Positions 48,439 to 59,726 of a stretch of 64,000 bases of DNA are shown here, piece by piece; within the stretch, counting starts at the first letter, position 1; every line of letters begins with the position of its first letter. The DNA lies in contig JAJTUQ010000004.1 of NCBI GenBank assembly GCA_021399445.1, forward strand, positions 1,364,001 to 1,428,000. Direction: 5' to 3'. The position numbers and the translations under genes are program-made. The notes beneath the pieces are model-generated. The model saw only the letters and a program-made list of their open reading frames with translations, searched no databases and had not been told where the DNA came from. This DNA comes from Xylogone sp. PMI_703. Its lineage: Eukaryota > Ascomycota > Leotiomycetes.

Positions 48439-50020
48439 ATGTCTCTCAAATCCGATGAGATAGTGACTACTGTTCAAATTGTATCTCCTAAGTCAGGCTC
48501 TGATACACCCATATCGCAGAAGCCACCTCGCTGGCATCGAATCAGGGAGATTATTTGGGATAGTCTTGACCGATCGCCAGAAGAGCGAAGATTGATCTTT
48601 AAGTTGGACATATTCATTCTGTAAGAGCTGCACAAAGAAAACAATCAAACTTGACCTGACATATCTTCCAGAACATGGGCCGGTTTCACGTACTTCTCCA
48701 AGAATCTCAACTCCAACAATCTCTCAAATGCTTACGTCTCGGGGATGAAAGAAGATCTCAATGTAGTTGGTAACGAGTATCAGACTTTCACCACCATGTG
48801 GACGATTGGCTATGTCATCAGCCAAATCCCTTCCCAGATGATATGTACTCGTATCAGACCTTCATTGTGGTGTCCGACATGGGAATTGATTTGGGTAATT
48901 GTGACATTCGCAACAGCGGCCGTGAAGACTCCGCATCATCTCTACATCTGCAGGTTTTTCGTTGGATTGGCTGAAGGAACGTTCTATCCTGCTGTCCACA
49001 CAGTACTTGGTGGATGGTATACAAAACGGGAGCTTGCAAAACGTGCGTCGATATTCTTTGCATCAGCATTTGTAGGGTCCATGTTCAGCGGTTATTTACA
49101 AGCTGCACTCTATGAAGGGATGAATGGCGTGGGTGGGCTTGCAGGGTGGCGATGGCTATTCATTTTTGACGGAGTGATAACCTTTCCAATGGCCGTATGG
49201 GGTGAGTATCAACCTTCATGAGCTTTACAACAGTGACTAATTTCTTCTGAAAGGATACTACGCCCTCCCTGACCTTCCTAGCAATACCCGCGTACACTGG
49301 CTGCGATCTGAAGAAAAAGAGTTGGCCAGGAAGCGGTTGGTGAACGAGGGCAAGGGAGAAGATGTGCCTATGACCTTGTCCGGCATCGCAAGGGTACTTA
49401 AGAAGTGGCATTTCTGGGTATACACTGCGTATTACACGTAAGAAGCCAAGTTACCTCAGCTACATGCGATGCTAACCACACCTGATAGCTTCTTTATCTG
49501 CAGTGAGAATGTTGGATCTTACATGAACTTATGGTTAAAGAGCTTGAATCGCTATACGATTCCCCAAATCAACACGTACCCAACGGTCATAAATGCCGTT
49601 ACTATCGTCACCACTCTCTCTTACGGCTGGGTATCAGACGCTTTACAACTTCGCAGCCCCATCGTATTCTTCTCGCTCACGGTATGCTTCTTTGCAGCAA
49701 TGAATCTAGCAATATGGGATGGAGTACCATTCGGCCTCAAATGGGCTTCGTACTACCTCACTGGATTCGCTCAAGGATCTGGACCTATCTTCCTCACAAT
49801 GGTCAACGAGGCATGTGCGTCAGATACATTAGAGAGGAAGTTCATCCTTGGCACAACGAACTCGGTTGCATATGCCTTCAATGCTTGGATTCCATTAATA
49901 ACGTATAACACGACAAAGGCGCCTCGATTTCTTGTTGGAAATTCGGTCACGGTGGGCCTCATCGTGTGTGCTGCTCTGACATTAAGCCTAGCTCTTTATC
50001 TTCAGCGTCGTGACCTGTAG
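48439..50020 (+). CDS. MFS transporter, anion:cation symporter (pantothenate/Liz1-like) family
   Basis: Exons 48439-48620, 48672-49201, 49254-49437 and 49489-50020 join to 475 aa. Landmarks are SPEERRLIFKLDIFIL, NLNSNNLSNAYVSGMKEDL, YQTFTTMWTIGYVISQIPSQM, RFFVGLAEGTFYPAVH, GGWYTKRELAKRAS, GLAGWRWLFIFDGVITFP and the second-half MVNEACASDTLERK. They place it in the ACS family, closest in style to Liz1/Fen2-type pantothenate and related carboxylate importers at the plasma membrane. The C-terminus is short (ALYLQRRDL), which is normal for this branch. It is divergent from the 2-oxoglutarate oxygenase, suggesting that the transporter may bring in a substrate, or carry a product, of that enzyme; this is inference. 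The frame is intact. Confidence 0.92.
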
Positions 50021-50285
50021 GCCTTCCTTTAAAACTATGATATCTATCTCGTGCTAACAATTGATATAGCCGCCAGTCAAAGAATTTAGAAAGAGATGAA
50101 ATGCAAGACAGTTTAGAACCATAAGAGACCCACTAGATCCAAGTCTACTCTGGAGGTCACTCAATAGTAACAAGAACTGAAGATAGGGAAAACAAACCCT
50201 AAGAACGATTAGAATGGACAAGATGAACGAATTGCGTCCAGAGTCAAGGGTGCTTATACTATGACATAATATAATACAAATTCCT

Positions 50286-51735
50286 TCAAATAGAGCTCGC
50301 TGAGGCAGTTATACTACCGTGACCACCACCTCTTTCGCCTCTTGCCCGCTGCCACCATAAGCTGTACTTCCAAGCCTCTCCATCCTCACCATCCATCAAC
50401 ATCCTCCACTTCTGAAAAAACCATGGTGCTACCTCCCAACTACGCAGGTCCCATGGTTGCCCCTTTCTATAATTACTCCGGCTATTACCATCAGTACTTG
50501 CCCAGCACACTAGTCCACCTGTTACTATATCCTTTTTCAGTTCAAGGGGATCAAAGCTTCCAGGTTGGGTCGCCGCGAGTGTGATAGCGCGCGAACGAAG
50601 TATTGGAATTGGAAGAACATCAAAGAAAGCATGGTGCGGATAAAGTATCTGGGGAAGTGTGGGCTTCAGATGCGTTGGCAGCCCTGGCTTAGTAACAGCC
50701 TCGAGGAGAGCCGTTGGGTTGTCTGCCGGTGTGCATGGCGTGAAAAATGGTGAAGTTGACGCTGTAAGTGGCTGAGCCATATCTCGGAGCTTGACGCCTA
50801 AACTCCGGGCATTATATAGACATGCCGCGACAACTCGTGTATGTGTGAATTGAATGAAGTTTTTGTGCGGATTCGGTAGCGGAGGTGTGATGGTAGTTGT
50901 GCTACTTCTTGAATGAGCAGCATCCTCCCGACTTGTGAGCACCTCAAGCCCGGCCGCAATGACATCTCTAAGATCGAAAGCGTAATCTCCGGCATGCACA
51001 ACCATAGTATCTGTAGAGTCAGCGGGTTCCGACGTCTGGGAGGAGCTCGATAATGATGCCGACAAATCGATAGGAGATTGGAGTTGATGCAAGTCCATAA
51101 TCTCATTTTGCATGTCACCAGATAAATTTGGGCCAGTCACAGTGGCACTATCGGAGTTATTACAATTTGCCAGTTCCTCAACTGTATCGGGAAATTGAGA
51201 GTCAACGACGTCGTTCAATGTGAACAGAGTATCATCAGATAGGCCGGTCAGGTCAGGATCTATAAGGGAGGCCAACTCGGTATTGAGAGCTGATAGCAAT
51301 ATATCAGTAGAGAAATCAGATTCTGCATTTGAAGGCTTGGAAACCTCATCGTTGCGTGGTGGATATGGCATGGGCTTGATCTGCCGGTGCCTCATGTCCA
51401 GCTGTCTTTCCGGCGGTCCATTGAATCGAAGCTCCTTTTGCCTCTTTCCTGCAGTAAAAATGAGCTTCACTACTGTCCTAAAAATTCGAGGAAAAGGAAG
51501 GAAAAGTAACTATACGGTAAGTGCGCTGATGGTTTCGGTTTTGCTCTCGCCGTGCAGCGGTCATGAAACGCTTGCGCAAGGGTCTCTCGCTGTCTGCGCT
51601 CGAAGTGGTGTCCATAACCTGTTGCAGTCTACCTAGAATGCTTGATAAATGGTAATTGTTGAACATGATAAAATCATCGCTTTCTGAGGATATGGATCTT
51701 TGGATAAGCCATCCCCGTAGCCTATGCCTTTTCAT
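50286..51735 (-). CDS. bZIP-type transcription factor with DUF3425 domain
   Basis: Exon 1 (51735-51516) and exon 2 (51448-50286) join to 460 aa; the 67-bp intron falls inside the basic region. The basic stretch, residues about 54-80, contains REQNRNHQRTYRKRQKEL, with the N-x7-R spacing of bZIP DNA contacts (Asn66, Arg74), as in fungal AP-1-like factors. A long Ser/Thr/Asp-rich middle follows. The C-terminal 200 residues match the DUF3425 plan: THTRVVAACLYNARSLG, then VTGGLVCWASTDG and GQPWDLRSWEVAPWFFQKW. Such proteins are nuclear regulators, often of stress response or metabolite loci. ATGs at 51735 and 51615 are both possible; the shorter one still keeps the whole basic region. It is tail-to-tail with the ACS transporter. 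Confidence 0.88.
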
Positions 51736-52123
51736 CTCTAGTTAAGGTAAGAACTCCTGATGGCCAACCAGAGTTGACGCCCCCACTTATAATTGCACTC
51801 TTCTCACTGGGTAAGCCACGAGTAAGCCATGCATGACCAACAACCAGTACTACAAGAGTTACTAATATTGACACTTCTTAATTATATTATATACCTATAG
51901 TTACATTAATGTAGCAAAGGGCATAAGTTCCAGTAGCTAATGACAGTCCAAGATGATAGCAGGAGTAATAAAGAGAGCTTTTTCTTTGAAAAAGCTGTAG
52001 TTATCCAGGTGCAGAAGCCATGGACAACATAGAGAAGGACTTTGACGCCATAATATGCTTCTTCTACTTGTGCTTAGACTTCCTTGCTCATCATTCCCAT
52101 GCACTCATATTGATAAGTTCTTG
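51736..52123. other. Intergenic region
   Basis: Promoter of the bZIP gene and 3' flank of the protease-like gene. No other feature is seen. Confidence 0.5.
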
Positions 52124-53858
52124 CTAATCTAACTCGTACACAGTTATGGTCTTGGTCGTAGGAAGTTCCATTTTGTGATCATCTGGAAGCTCCGCTTTAA
52201 CATATGATTCGGCATGATGTTGGTGGGATGTTTGTCTAAGTAAAATGTCTTCAGAAGGTGTATCGTCTTGCTTTTTGATAACGTTTGCTCGGCGCGTTTT
52301 TCGAAAATATAGGAATCCTGATAGTAACACAGCAGTCACTGCAATTCCACCTACGACACCTCCAGCTATCGCTCCGGAATTACTACTGTGTGGAGGTTTT
52401 GGGAGTATTGACGTGCTAGAGCTTGGGAGAGACGGTAGAGTAGGACTTGGACTGTGGCTTGGACTGGAACTTGAGTCTGACTGTTCGGGTGTACGAGAGG
52501 CGGAAGCATTGCAAGGTGTCGCACTTGGATATGTCACCAATTGTTGATCATCTGTTGGATTGGCCTGCCATAAGGTATAGGTATTCGCATCCCTGTTAAC
52601 CATCAAATAGGCTGCACTGAGGAAGGTATGGCCGAGTTGAGGTTCATCATCTGCATTGACATCCTGAAGGCTATTCAGCATAATTTCGCGTGTAGACTTA
52701 TTATAGTCTATCTTTCCATTGACATCGTATGCGAGGTCAGGCTGAATAAGCTGGTCATTAGGAATAGTGATGTCCAAAGAGTTGTCTATCGTGAAAGTGA
52801 TGGATCCATCGTATCTAAGCATAATCAGATTTGTTTGGCTTTCTAAGGTCGCTGGTAAGGAGGCAAAATCTAACTTACACATCGTCGGCAGAATAAAGCA
52901 TGCCCCAAAGATTGATCCCATATGATCGCCCAAGAAATGTCCCACCCGCGTAATCACTGAATGTACTCCAGATATCGAAAGGAATAGTTATGAGAGGATA
53001 TGTTGGGTTGATACACATCTGCAAGGCCGAGCCATGAGACGAGCCCAAGATGTTTTTCTTGGTCCCGTTGGCAAAGTTCATTGTAATTCCAGATATAATG
53101 GTGACAATCTGGGTTGGACAAGATGGTACGTTGTCACGCAGCATTTGGGTATAGTTGTTGCCTTTCGTCTTGGCCTGGTCGAAACCTCCAAAAACTACTC
53201 CACCATCCATCAGCCGGCCAAGACCGGTCAAACCCCACCAATATGACCACACTCTCGACGAAATGATGCCTGAGTTTTGTAGCCCATTTAGGAATGTGGA
53301 TTGGCTGCCCAAGCCTAACATAGAGCCTTCAGACTGCCAGTTAACACGGGGAATCCGTAAAGGAAATTGGGGGAGTGAAATCGAGGAAGAGAACCGGAGG
53401 GTATCCGTCCCAAACAAGTCATTGGCGCTGGCAGCTGCACCGAAACCTTGCATAGCACCCTGATTTTCAGGAACACGGTCATCTGCAACATTAGACGGAG
53501 CCCAGGTAGAAGAACGTTTCTCGTCGAAGTTCGAACCACGGGAATCCACACACTGAATGGGCGGAATTGATGCGTCGCATTGCCCACTCTGGTCAAAGAT
53601 CCAGGTATTATTCACCCATCTGCATGAGGTTAGCATAGATGATCCGAAATAATGGGCTGGGTAGTGAACAAACGGTGATATCTCCATCGATACATTCTGC
53701 GGTGGTGTTCCGATGGTTAGAAAGGCTCCGCGCTTAGTAACCGTAGGCGATTCGAGGGCGACATATTGGATTGGGAGAAAGAGCGGAGCACAAGAATCGG
53801 CTCGGACGGCAGAACAGATGAAAAGGAAAATCAGGGTCCAAACAAGGCATACACTCAT
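52124..53858 (-). CDS. Membrane-anchored aspartic-protease-like protein lacking the active-site motifs
   Basis: Exon 1 (53858-52879) and exon 2 (52814-52124) join to 556 aa; the 64-bp intron falls between MLYSADDV and YDGSITFTI. The product has a signal peptide (first 20 residues), an ectodomain with the pepsin-fold lead FLTIGTPPQNVSMEI, several N-glycosylation sites, a Ser/Pro-rich stalk, one membrane helix (AIAGGVVGGIAVTAVLLSGF, about 474-497) and a 60-residue cytosolic tail. In active pepsin-like enzymes the IGTPPQ stretch is followed by an Asp-Thr-Gly active site; here the matching position reads ISPFVHYPAHYFG, and I find no second Asp-Ser/Thr-Gly either. I therefore expect a non-catalytic cell-surface protein, perhaps a receptor or wall sensor. 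Its 5' end faces the DUF3431 gene. Confidence 0.85.
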
Positions 53859-54508
53859 CTCTCCGGCGATGAACTAAATGCTAATGCTTTAGAGGAAGAG
53901 CAAATAGCATGCCTATATTGGGGGAAATGAGAAGAGAATGAGTGAGAAACAAAAACATCACCAGAACCAAAGGAGATGGACCTAAGCTGGGCACATAATG
54001 AGGATTGGTCCCCTTGGCGCAATACCAACATGTTCCAATAGCAGTGGTGGGATTTGTTGGTTTTCTCTTTCCGGAAGTTGCAATGCCAGGGTACAATAAA
54101 GGGGCTCCAGTAAGAGAATAACATACCCACCCAGCACCTTTGAACCTAGATATAAACTGGGGGACAACAAAGAGAAATCTGTTTCATGATACCTCTGGAA
54201 TGTATAGTATGGATATATTTCTGCTCTTTCGTATGTTGTTTTACGTGTGGGCGATAATCAAATATTGTTACAATCCCAGCCTGGTGTTGCAACCACACTG
54301 GGAATATGATTGCGCGCGGAACGGTGGACTACCCCATTGGCTGGACATCCCTTTGTGTTGGAATGCTGCTTGCTCCAACCAGACCATCCAACCCCTGCTC
54401 ATTGTGTCTGCAATTCCAGCGTTGCAAACACCAACAGATTTTAAGGAAAATGCTTTCCTCCCTCTTTTCTTTATTCTCTGGTTGTACGGCCAGGACGTTG
54501 AAGAAATT
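53859..54508. promoter_or_regulatory. Divergent promoter region with an upstream open frame
   Basis: About 650 bp lie between the starts of the protease-like gene (minus) and the DUF3431 gene (plus). The plus-strand frame is open upstream of my chosen ATG from about 54140, with in-frame ATGs at 54200 and 54209, so the DUF3431 protein might begin there and be about 100 residues longer. Confidence 0.45.
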
Positions 54509-55513
54509 ATGGGGGTTCGAATATCGTCGCGGGTTGCGCAGGCGACAGCACTCGTGCTCCTTTCATATGCTGTCATATATCTGTATCTACGCCCCTTGAG
54601 CCGCGGCTTCCTAGTACCACCATCTCCCTCTGCTTTGCCGGAAGTTGGATCGAAGACTGAGGTGGTGGAAAGCCAGCCAGAGTTACCAGACAAGGTGGTA
54701 GTGGTGGGACATTTGAGAAATGAATCGATCGAATGGATAGCCGAGAATCTTCCAGAGTATGAATATACACCCTCGAATTGAGATCGCTCTGATGTGAAAG
54801 ATCGAGCTGAAAATCGCTAACATACCATCCTCAACTAGTTGGCAACATGCCATTTATACTGTTGATGACCCAGATGCATCTCTCAAGCCGCCGACAAACA
54901 AAGGTCATGAAGCGATGGTCTACCTCACGTATATCATCGACCATTATGACAAGCTGCCATCCACGGTCGTATTTCTCCACGCCCATCGAGATGGATATCC
55001 CAGGGCCTGGCATAATGACGCCGACAACTACGACAATGTCAACTCCGTCCAAAACTTGCGCATCGACTACGTTCAAAATACCGGCTACGCTAATCTACGA
55101 TGCATACATATTCCAGGTTGTCCTGACGAGATCCGCCCATTTCGCGAAAATAAGAGCGAGGACAAGCCACACGAGATCGCATTCGCGGAAGCATGGCAGG
55201 CTATCTTCGGCCGTGACGTTCCAACACCAGAAATAATTGCTGTGCCATGCTGTAGCCAGTGGGCGGCGTCTAGGGCGCAGATTCTACAGAGGAAGAAGGA
55301 GGAATACATACGATACAGACAATGGCTGTTGGATACGCCGTTGGATGATGCTACCAGTGGAAGGGTTTTGGAGTACCTCTGGCATATTTTCATGATGCAG
55401 GATCCGGTTTAGTATGCTTTATCTACCTCCGATAGGATGTATTTGCTAATGACCGATGCAGTTGCCCTGATATCGGACAGTGTTACTGTGATGTTTACGG
55501 GAGATGCGGGTAG
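54509..55513 (+). CDS. DUF3431 family protein with N-terminal membrane anchor
   Basis: Exons 54509-54756, 54839-55411 and 55462-55513 join to 290 aa. The start at 54509 puts a membrane anchor (VAQATALVLLSYAVIYLYL) right at the N-terminus, the plan of type II membrane proteins. The core shows the DUF3431 signature: NLPDWQHAIYTVDDPDA, NKGHEAMVYLTYIIDHYD, VVFLHAHRDGYPRAWHND and CCSQWAASR. The 52-nt last exon adds YCPDIGQCYCDVYGRC, a cysteine-rich end typical of the family; without it the protein would stop at DPV. The function of DUF3431 is not established; the HAHRxGxPxxWHND block and the anchor are in the style of Golgi glycan-modifying enzymes, which is inference. It is divergent from the protease-like gene. 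Confidence 0.87.
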
Positions 55514-56791
55514 CGCGTCTTGAGCTGGGGAGATCTAAAAAGATCCCTCTCTTTGTTTGAATCAGATATTGTTGGCAGTTAGAGAATTGTACTACTCAAG
55601 GCTCCCAAATGCCATGTTAAAAGTTGGTTCAAGTGGGATACATCACGATGTTCTCGATATATGTAAATTAGATTGGATTGTTTCATGAGGTTAGCGGCGT
55701 ATACTGAACGCGATCATCAATGTAGATTATGATTTATCGATTATGCACTCGTATGTAATCATTATTTAATTCTGCCATGATCATTTAACAAGATTCTAAT
55801 AACGACTAAATGCATATACAATATCAATGCTCAGCTTTTTTTCCTGGCTTGCAGCCTTGTACCTAACAACCAGCCTTCCAAGCAGCTGAGGTTCAAAGCA
55901 TCGACCAGTACCGTTGCTATACTGGATGGTCATAGCTCTAAAGCTTGTTAAGATCTGCGAATATAGCCATGCGGTTGGCCCTGGCCTAGGATCGGATACG
56001 GCCGTAGCTCGTCCTCCCGTAAGAACTTAGTCTATGTATCTTAATTATCTCCCTCCACGATTCTTTACGAGATGGACGATGTCGCAATTGGCCATCAATT
56101 TGTGTTTGTAAGCTTATGGTTTCATTTCTGGTGGCGTTCGTGGGAAATTAAATAGGTCCACCCCCGACTTATCTCGCGTTTCATCTGCAAGGCTGTGGCT
56201 GATCCTGAAACTTCATTGTAAACCTACCTCCTACTGTTCGTGTATGTCTTAGCGTCCGGTATCTAGTGTGAATCTTACTTGAGTTTCCTCATCAGCTCGA
56301 AGATGGACTCCACAGTGGATTCTCTTGAGCTTGCTGAGACTACAGCCACGGCAGACCTTTGAAGCCAAATTTAGAAAAGGAGCGTTACCGGCTGGTCGGT
56401 AAGAGGTGCACTAATTATTCCATAGTCATAGCAAGTTCGATCTTACTCCCAAGAAACGTGAAGCCAGTCGAGTTTTGGTGCGCGTATGGGCAGGGTCCAT
56501 TTGCTGACACACGTGGCGGCATCCCTAACCAGTTGTGCTCCCATGGACAAAGCTATCAGATGTTCATGAGTATGCATAATATAGAAAATGCACCCAATTA
56601 AAGAGCTGAGTTTTGTTCCTGAATTGCTACTGATATTAGTGATGTTCAAAGTCCATAGCAGTTTACGCGATCCCGAGCCAGTTGTATTATAGGTTGATCT
56701 GTCAATCTCACTACACTGTACAAGAACGTATCGCAGACACAATTAATATACATAATAGGATTCGTGCACTATAGTACCCGATCGTATCTAT
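55514..56791. other. Convergent intergenic region
   Basis: Nearly 1.3 kb between the stops of the DUF3431 gene (plus) and the Zn2Cys6 gene (minus). Small frames at 56359-56601 and on the other strand have no support. I see no repeat or RNA gene. Confidence 0.5.
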
Positions 56792-59084
56792 TCAGAGCCA
56801 TGACCTCTCCTCCAATCCATCGACAAGCCAAGAGCCGGGAGCATCAAGATCTAGAGTTCCATCATCAAGGAAGTCAAAATCCAGATCTACTGTGTAAGGC
56901 TCAGATACTGCTTTCTCATATCCTGTATTTTCCTGCTCTGAATATTCCGTGTTCTCAGAATCATTTTTAGCTGCCATGGATTTCAAAAGGCTATAACACA
57001 GAGCCAAGCTTTCGTTTGCTGCCCTAGATATACCTTCCATAACGGAAGTACCGTTTTGCATAGCCTCAACTTGTCCCATCGCCATGCTGAGAAAAACGTA
57101 GCCTTTTACATTCGTCTCTCCGTGCCGAACTCTATCTTCAGCCATTTTTAATGCATTTCGCACGTCATCTATGAGTGGTTGCCTTCGAGCTCTATTCTTT
57201 TCCTTCATAAACTCTGATACGTCTTCCTCTAATTGAGATATTAGTTCAACAAAGACGATCGGAGCGCTGTTTGTGATGATGTCTTGAAACATAGCACCAC
57301 CAGTGAGCATTAGGCGACGGTATGTGTCATTAGACCCTAACGAGATGATGATATGGGCGGTTTCCAGACTTATCTTCAATGAGTAGCTGTACAGTGGGTT
57401 TCGGATAGCTCTGATGGCATACGGGCGGTGAAGACAGAGTAGGAATCGCCGAAGAAAGTGATCCACAGAGATCTGGTGGAATTCAAATTGTCGGACGTCC
57501 TTTGCCGCCGATCGATAAGTGCCCATCATAGCAGCTGCATCACGACAAACAGCCGCCAATCTCGATCCAAGATGGAGAACTTCATCGTAGGTTGGTTCTG
57601 TTCGTAGATCGTTTATTATTTTGATAGCCTCGAGTCTTAAGGGAAGAGACGCTGCAAGGATGCGCTGGAAAGAAGTCTGCGTAAATTTCGAGGCCTCCCT
57701 TTCAGATAAGTCCGTCTGAGTGGAACTCTCGAGGTCATCATCATTGAAATTTGATGGAGCCTGAGTATCATGATCAGCAAACTCGATCATAGCAGACATG
57801 CCGGAGTCCAAGGCGCTCTGGATATTAATCTCCATTATGGTAAACCAGAGTCTTCTTCGGAGTTCCCTTTCCAGCGGTGTCATCTCCTCAAAATGAATCG
57901 GATCTTGATGCAAACCCATTTGAACACCCATCCGCATCAAAGAGCCAGTTGAGATCCAAATTAAGTCGGCACCAACTCGGTTGACCTGGCGTGCGAGAAG
58001 CAACAAGCAATACACTTGAAGACCATCGATGGTAAACCTTTGTTTCTCCAGTGGAGCAGAGAGCCAAACCTCAGCCGCATGGATCCAGGTCCTAGCTTTC
58101 TTTCGTAGGTTATCTCTGACTGTAGTATCTTCATGTAGACATGCCACATTAGAAATTACTAGCAAAAGTTTAAGAAGGAAGGTACTAGTGGCAGTTTCAG
58201 GATGGTCCAAATAATCTACGTAGTCTCTGTAAAAGGATTGTAGGTGAAGGATTCGATAGCAAGACTCAAATGTATCGAAATATACTGGAATAAGCTGTTC
58301 AGTGATATCTCGACTTGGAATGGAGCGGAGTATGTGTACTGGCAGTGGACCTCTCCCAGGACGTTGTGCTTTAATATCTCGAGCAAGCTCTTTGCACTTA
58401 GCTACGGCTTCTGAGATCCCAGGATTTACGCGCCCGGAGGCGGGCTCAATTGCTGCAGTAAGTGCACTGAAAGGCTCGAGGTCATCCTTGTATATAGTTA
58501 GAACGCATAAAGGGAAGGCTTGGCAAGATCAACCAATCTGACGAACTTACGCTAGTATATGCATTCATCCAATGGCCAGCTCCAAACACTCTTGTCTTGG
58601 ATTTAAACCCATGTAATGGGCCAAAAGAGGAATTTGTTTGCGGTGAGCTGGTTGTTGATGAGGTGGTCTTGAATACTTGCATGATGCCCGGAGAGGCCTC
58701 CGATGCTGCTGCCATTTGAGCGTGGGGAGTAGTATTCTCTTTCGGTACTGTTGGATTTGAGAAAGTCGCAGAAGACTCATCTTGATTCGTGCTATGGTCA
58801 ACATTCTTGTTCAGCGTGGTTGCGGATGAGCTCTTTAGTTTAACTCTAGGACGGCGATTCTGGAGCGCAAAGACATCCAAGCCGTCGATGCTTTCGTGAT
58901 CACCATAGTAAGTACAAACCGTTAAGCCATGCTGCTTACATTGGGCACAAGGGCTATTGCGATCACATCTGACTTTTCGCCGGCGACACTCGTAGCAAGC
59001 CAGGGTAGGACGTCGGCGTTTTCGGACAGATCGAGTTGGCTCGGGGGCTGTATTCGGATTGCTGGGACCCTCGTGCTCAGGCAT
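56792..59084 (-). CDS. Zn2Cys6 transcription factor with fungal-specific middle homology domain
   Basis: Exon 1 (59084-58551) and exon 2 (58486-56792) join in phase 0 across a 64-bp intron to 742 aa. A run of basic residues leads to the zinc cluster with cysteines at 30, 33, 40, 46, 49 and 57 (CYECRRRKVRC is the first half). A Ser/Thr-rich linker follows. The rest has the fungal_trans plan: a helix with VYFDTFESCYRILHLQSF, then VNRVGADLIWISTGSLMRMG, MGLHQDPIHFEEMTPLEREL and RRRLWFTIMEINIQSALDSG. Such proteins are nuclear activators or repressors of pathway genes. The acidic C-terminus (YTVDLDFDFLDDGTLD) looks like an activation region. The gene is divergent from an AIF-like oxidoreductase with 642 bp between starts, a likely target. 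Confidence 0.92.
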
Positions 59085-59726
59085 TGTGTGGAAGGACACA
59101 CAACAGAGTGGGGGCTGTTGGTGAATTAAAGAGCTCAGAGTTATCAGATTATCCGATAATCAGTTTCGCAGTAGATGAAATCTCGGAGAAGAGAGGCTTG
59201 CTAAGGGGTTATAGAGAAGACCTGGCAGCAGAGGAAAATTGAAAGAATAATCTGCGTTGTTCGGAGATAATACTTCGCGGTGTCGAAATATCACCAGCAC
59301 TGCAGCCACTCCCACTCGGCTTCCATAATTTGTGGGGCGGCACCACAAATATATCAATTTAATCGCATGGAGATTTTTCGGTATGACTGCTATTAGTCTG
59401 AAAAAAAGAAGCGGTAAAATGAGACCCCTAGGCAGCGCTCGTTATTACTCATACGTACATTATTGCAAACCGGATATCACGGAGTCCCCTTCCTGGTCGG
59501 ATTTAAAGGTGGAGCATGGAATAGGATACCATCTCGGATATGATTATATGGAGATACGAGACAATTGTAGTCTTATGTCTGTGTGCAGCATGCATTTGGG
59601 ATAGCGGGTAGCCTTAAGTTATATGGTCTACTTGAGAATGTATATAATGCTGTTTTCATCTTAAATTGACAACTCAAGCGGATGGTTGAGTCTTTCCAAT
59701 AATACCAGCAAGCTTGAGACTACAGA
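59085..59726. promoter_or_regulatory. Divergent promoter region, Zn2Cys6 factor and AIF-like gene
   Basis: 642 bp lie between the two starts. The half nearer the transcription factor contains TTATCAGATTATCCGATAATC (around 59137), an imperfect inverted repeat built around TTATC/GATAA, that is, GATA-type sites in both orientations. This is a candidate regulatory site only. Confidence 0.45.

Noticed and set aside
52852..52880. A 27-29-bp micro-intron in the protease-like gene
   Set aside because: Too short and out of frame; the 64-bp intron 52878-52815 gives the continuous family sequence.
54140..54508. Longer N-terminus for the DUF3431 protein
   Set aside because: Open in frame, but it opens with TTG and would bury the membrane anchor in the middle of the protein; kept as an alternative only.
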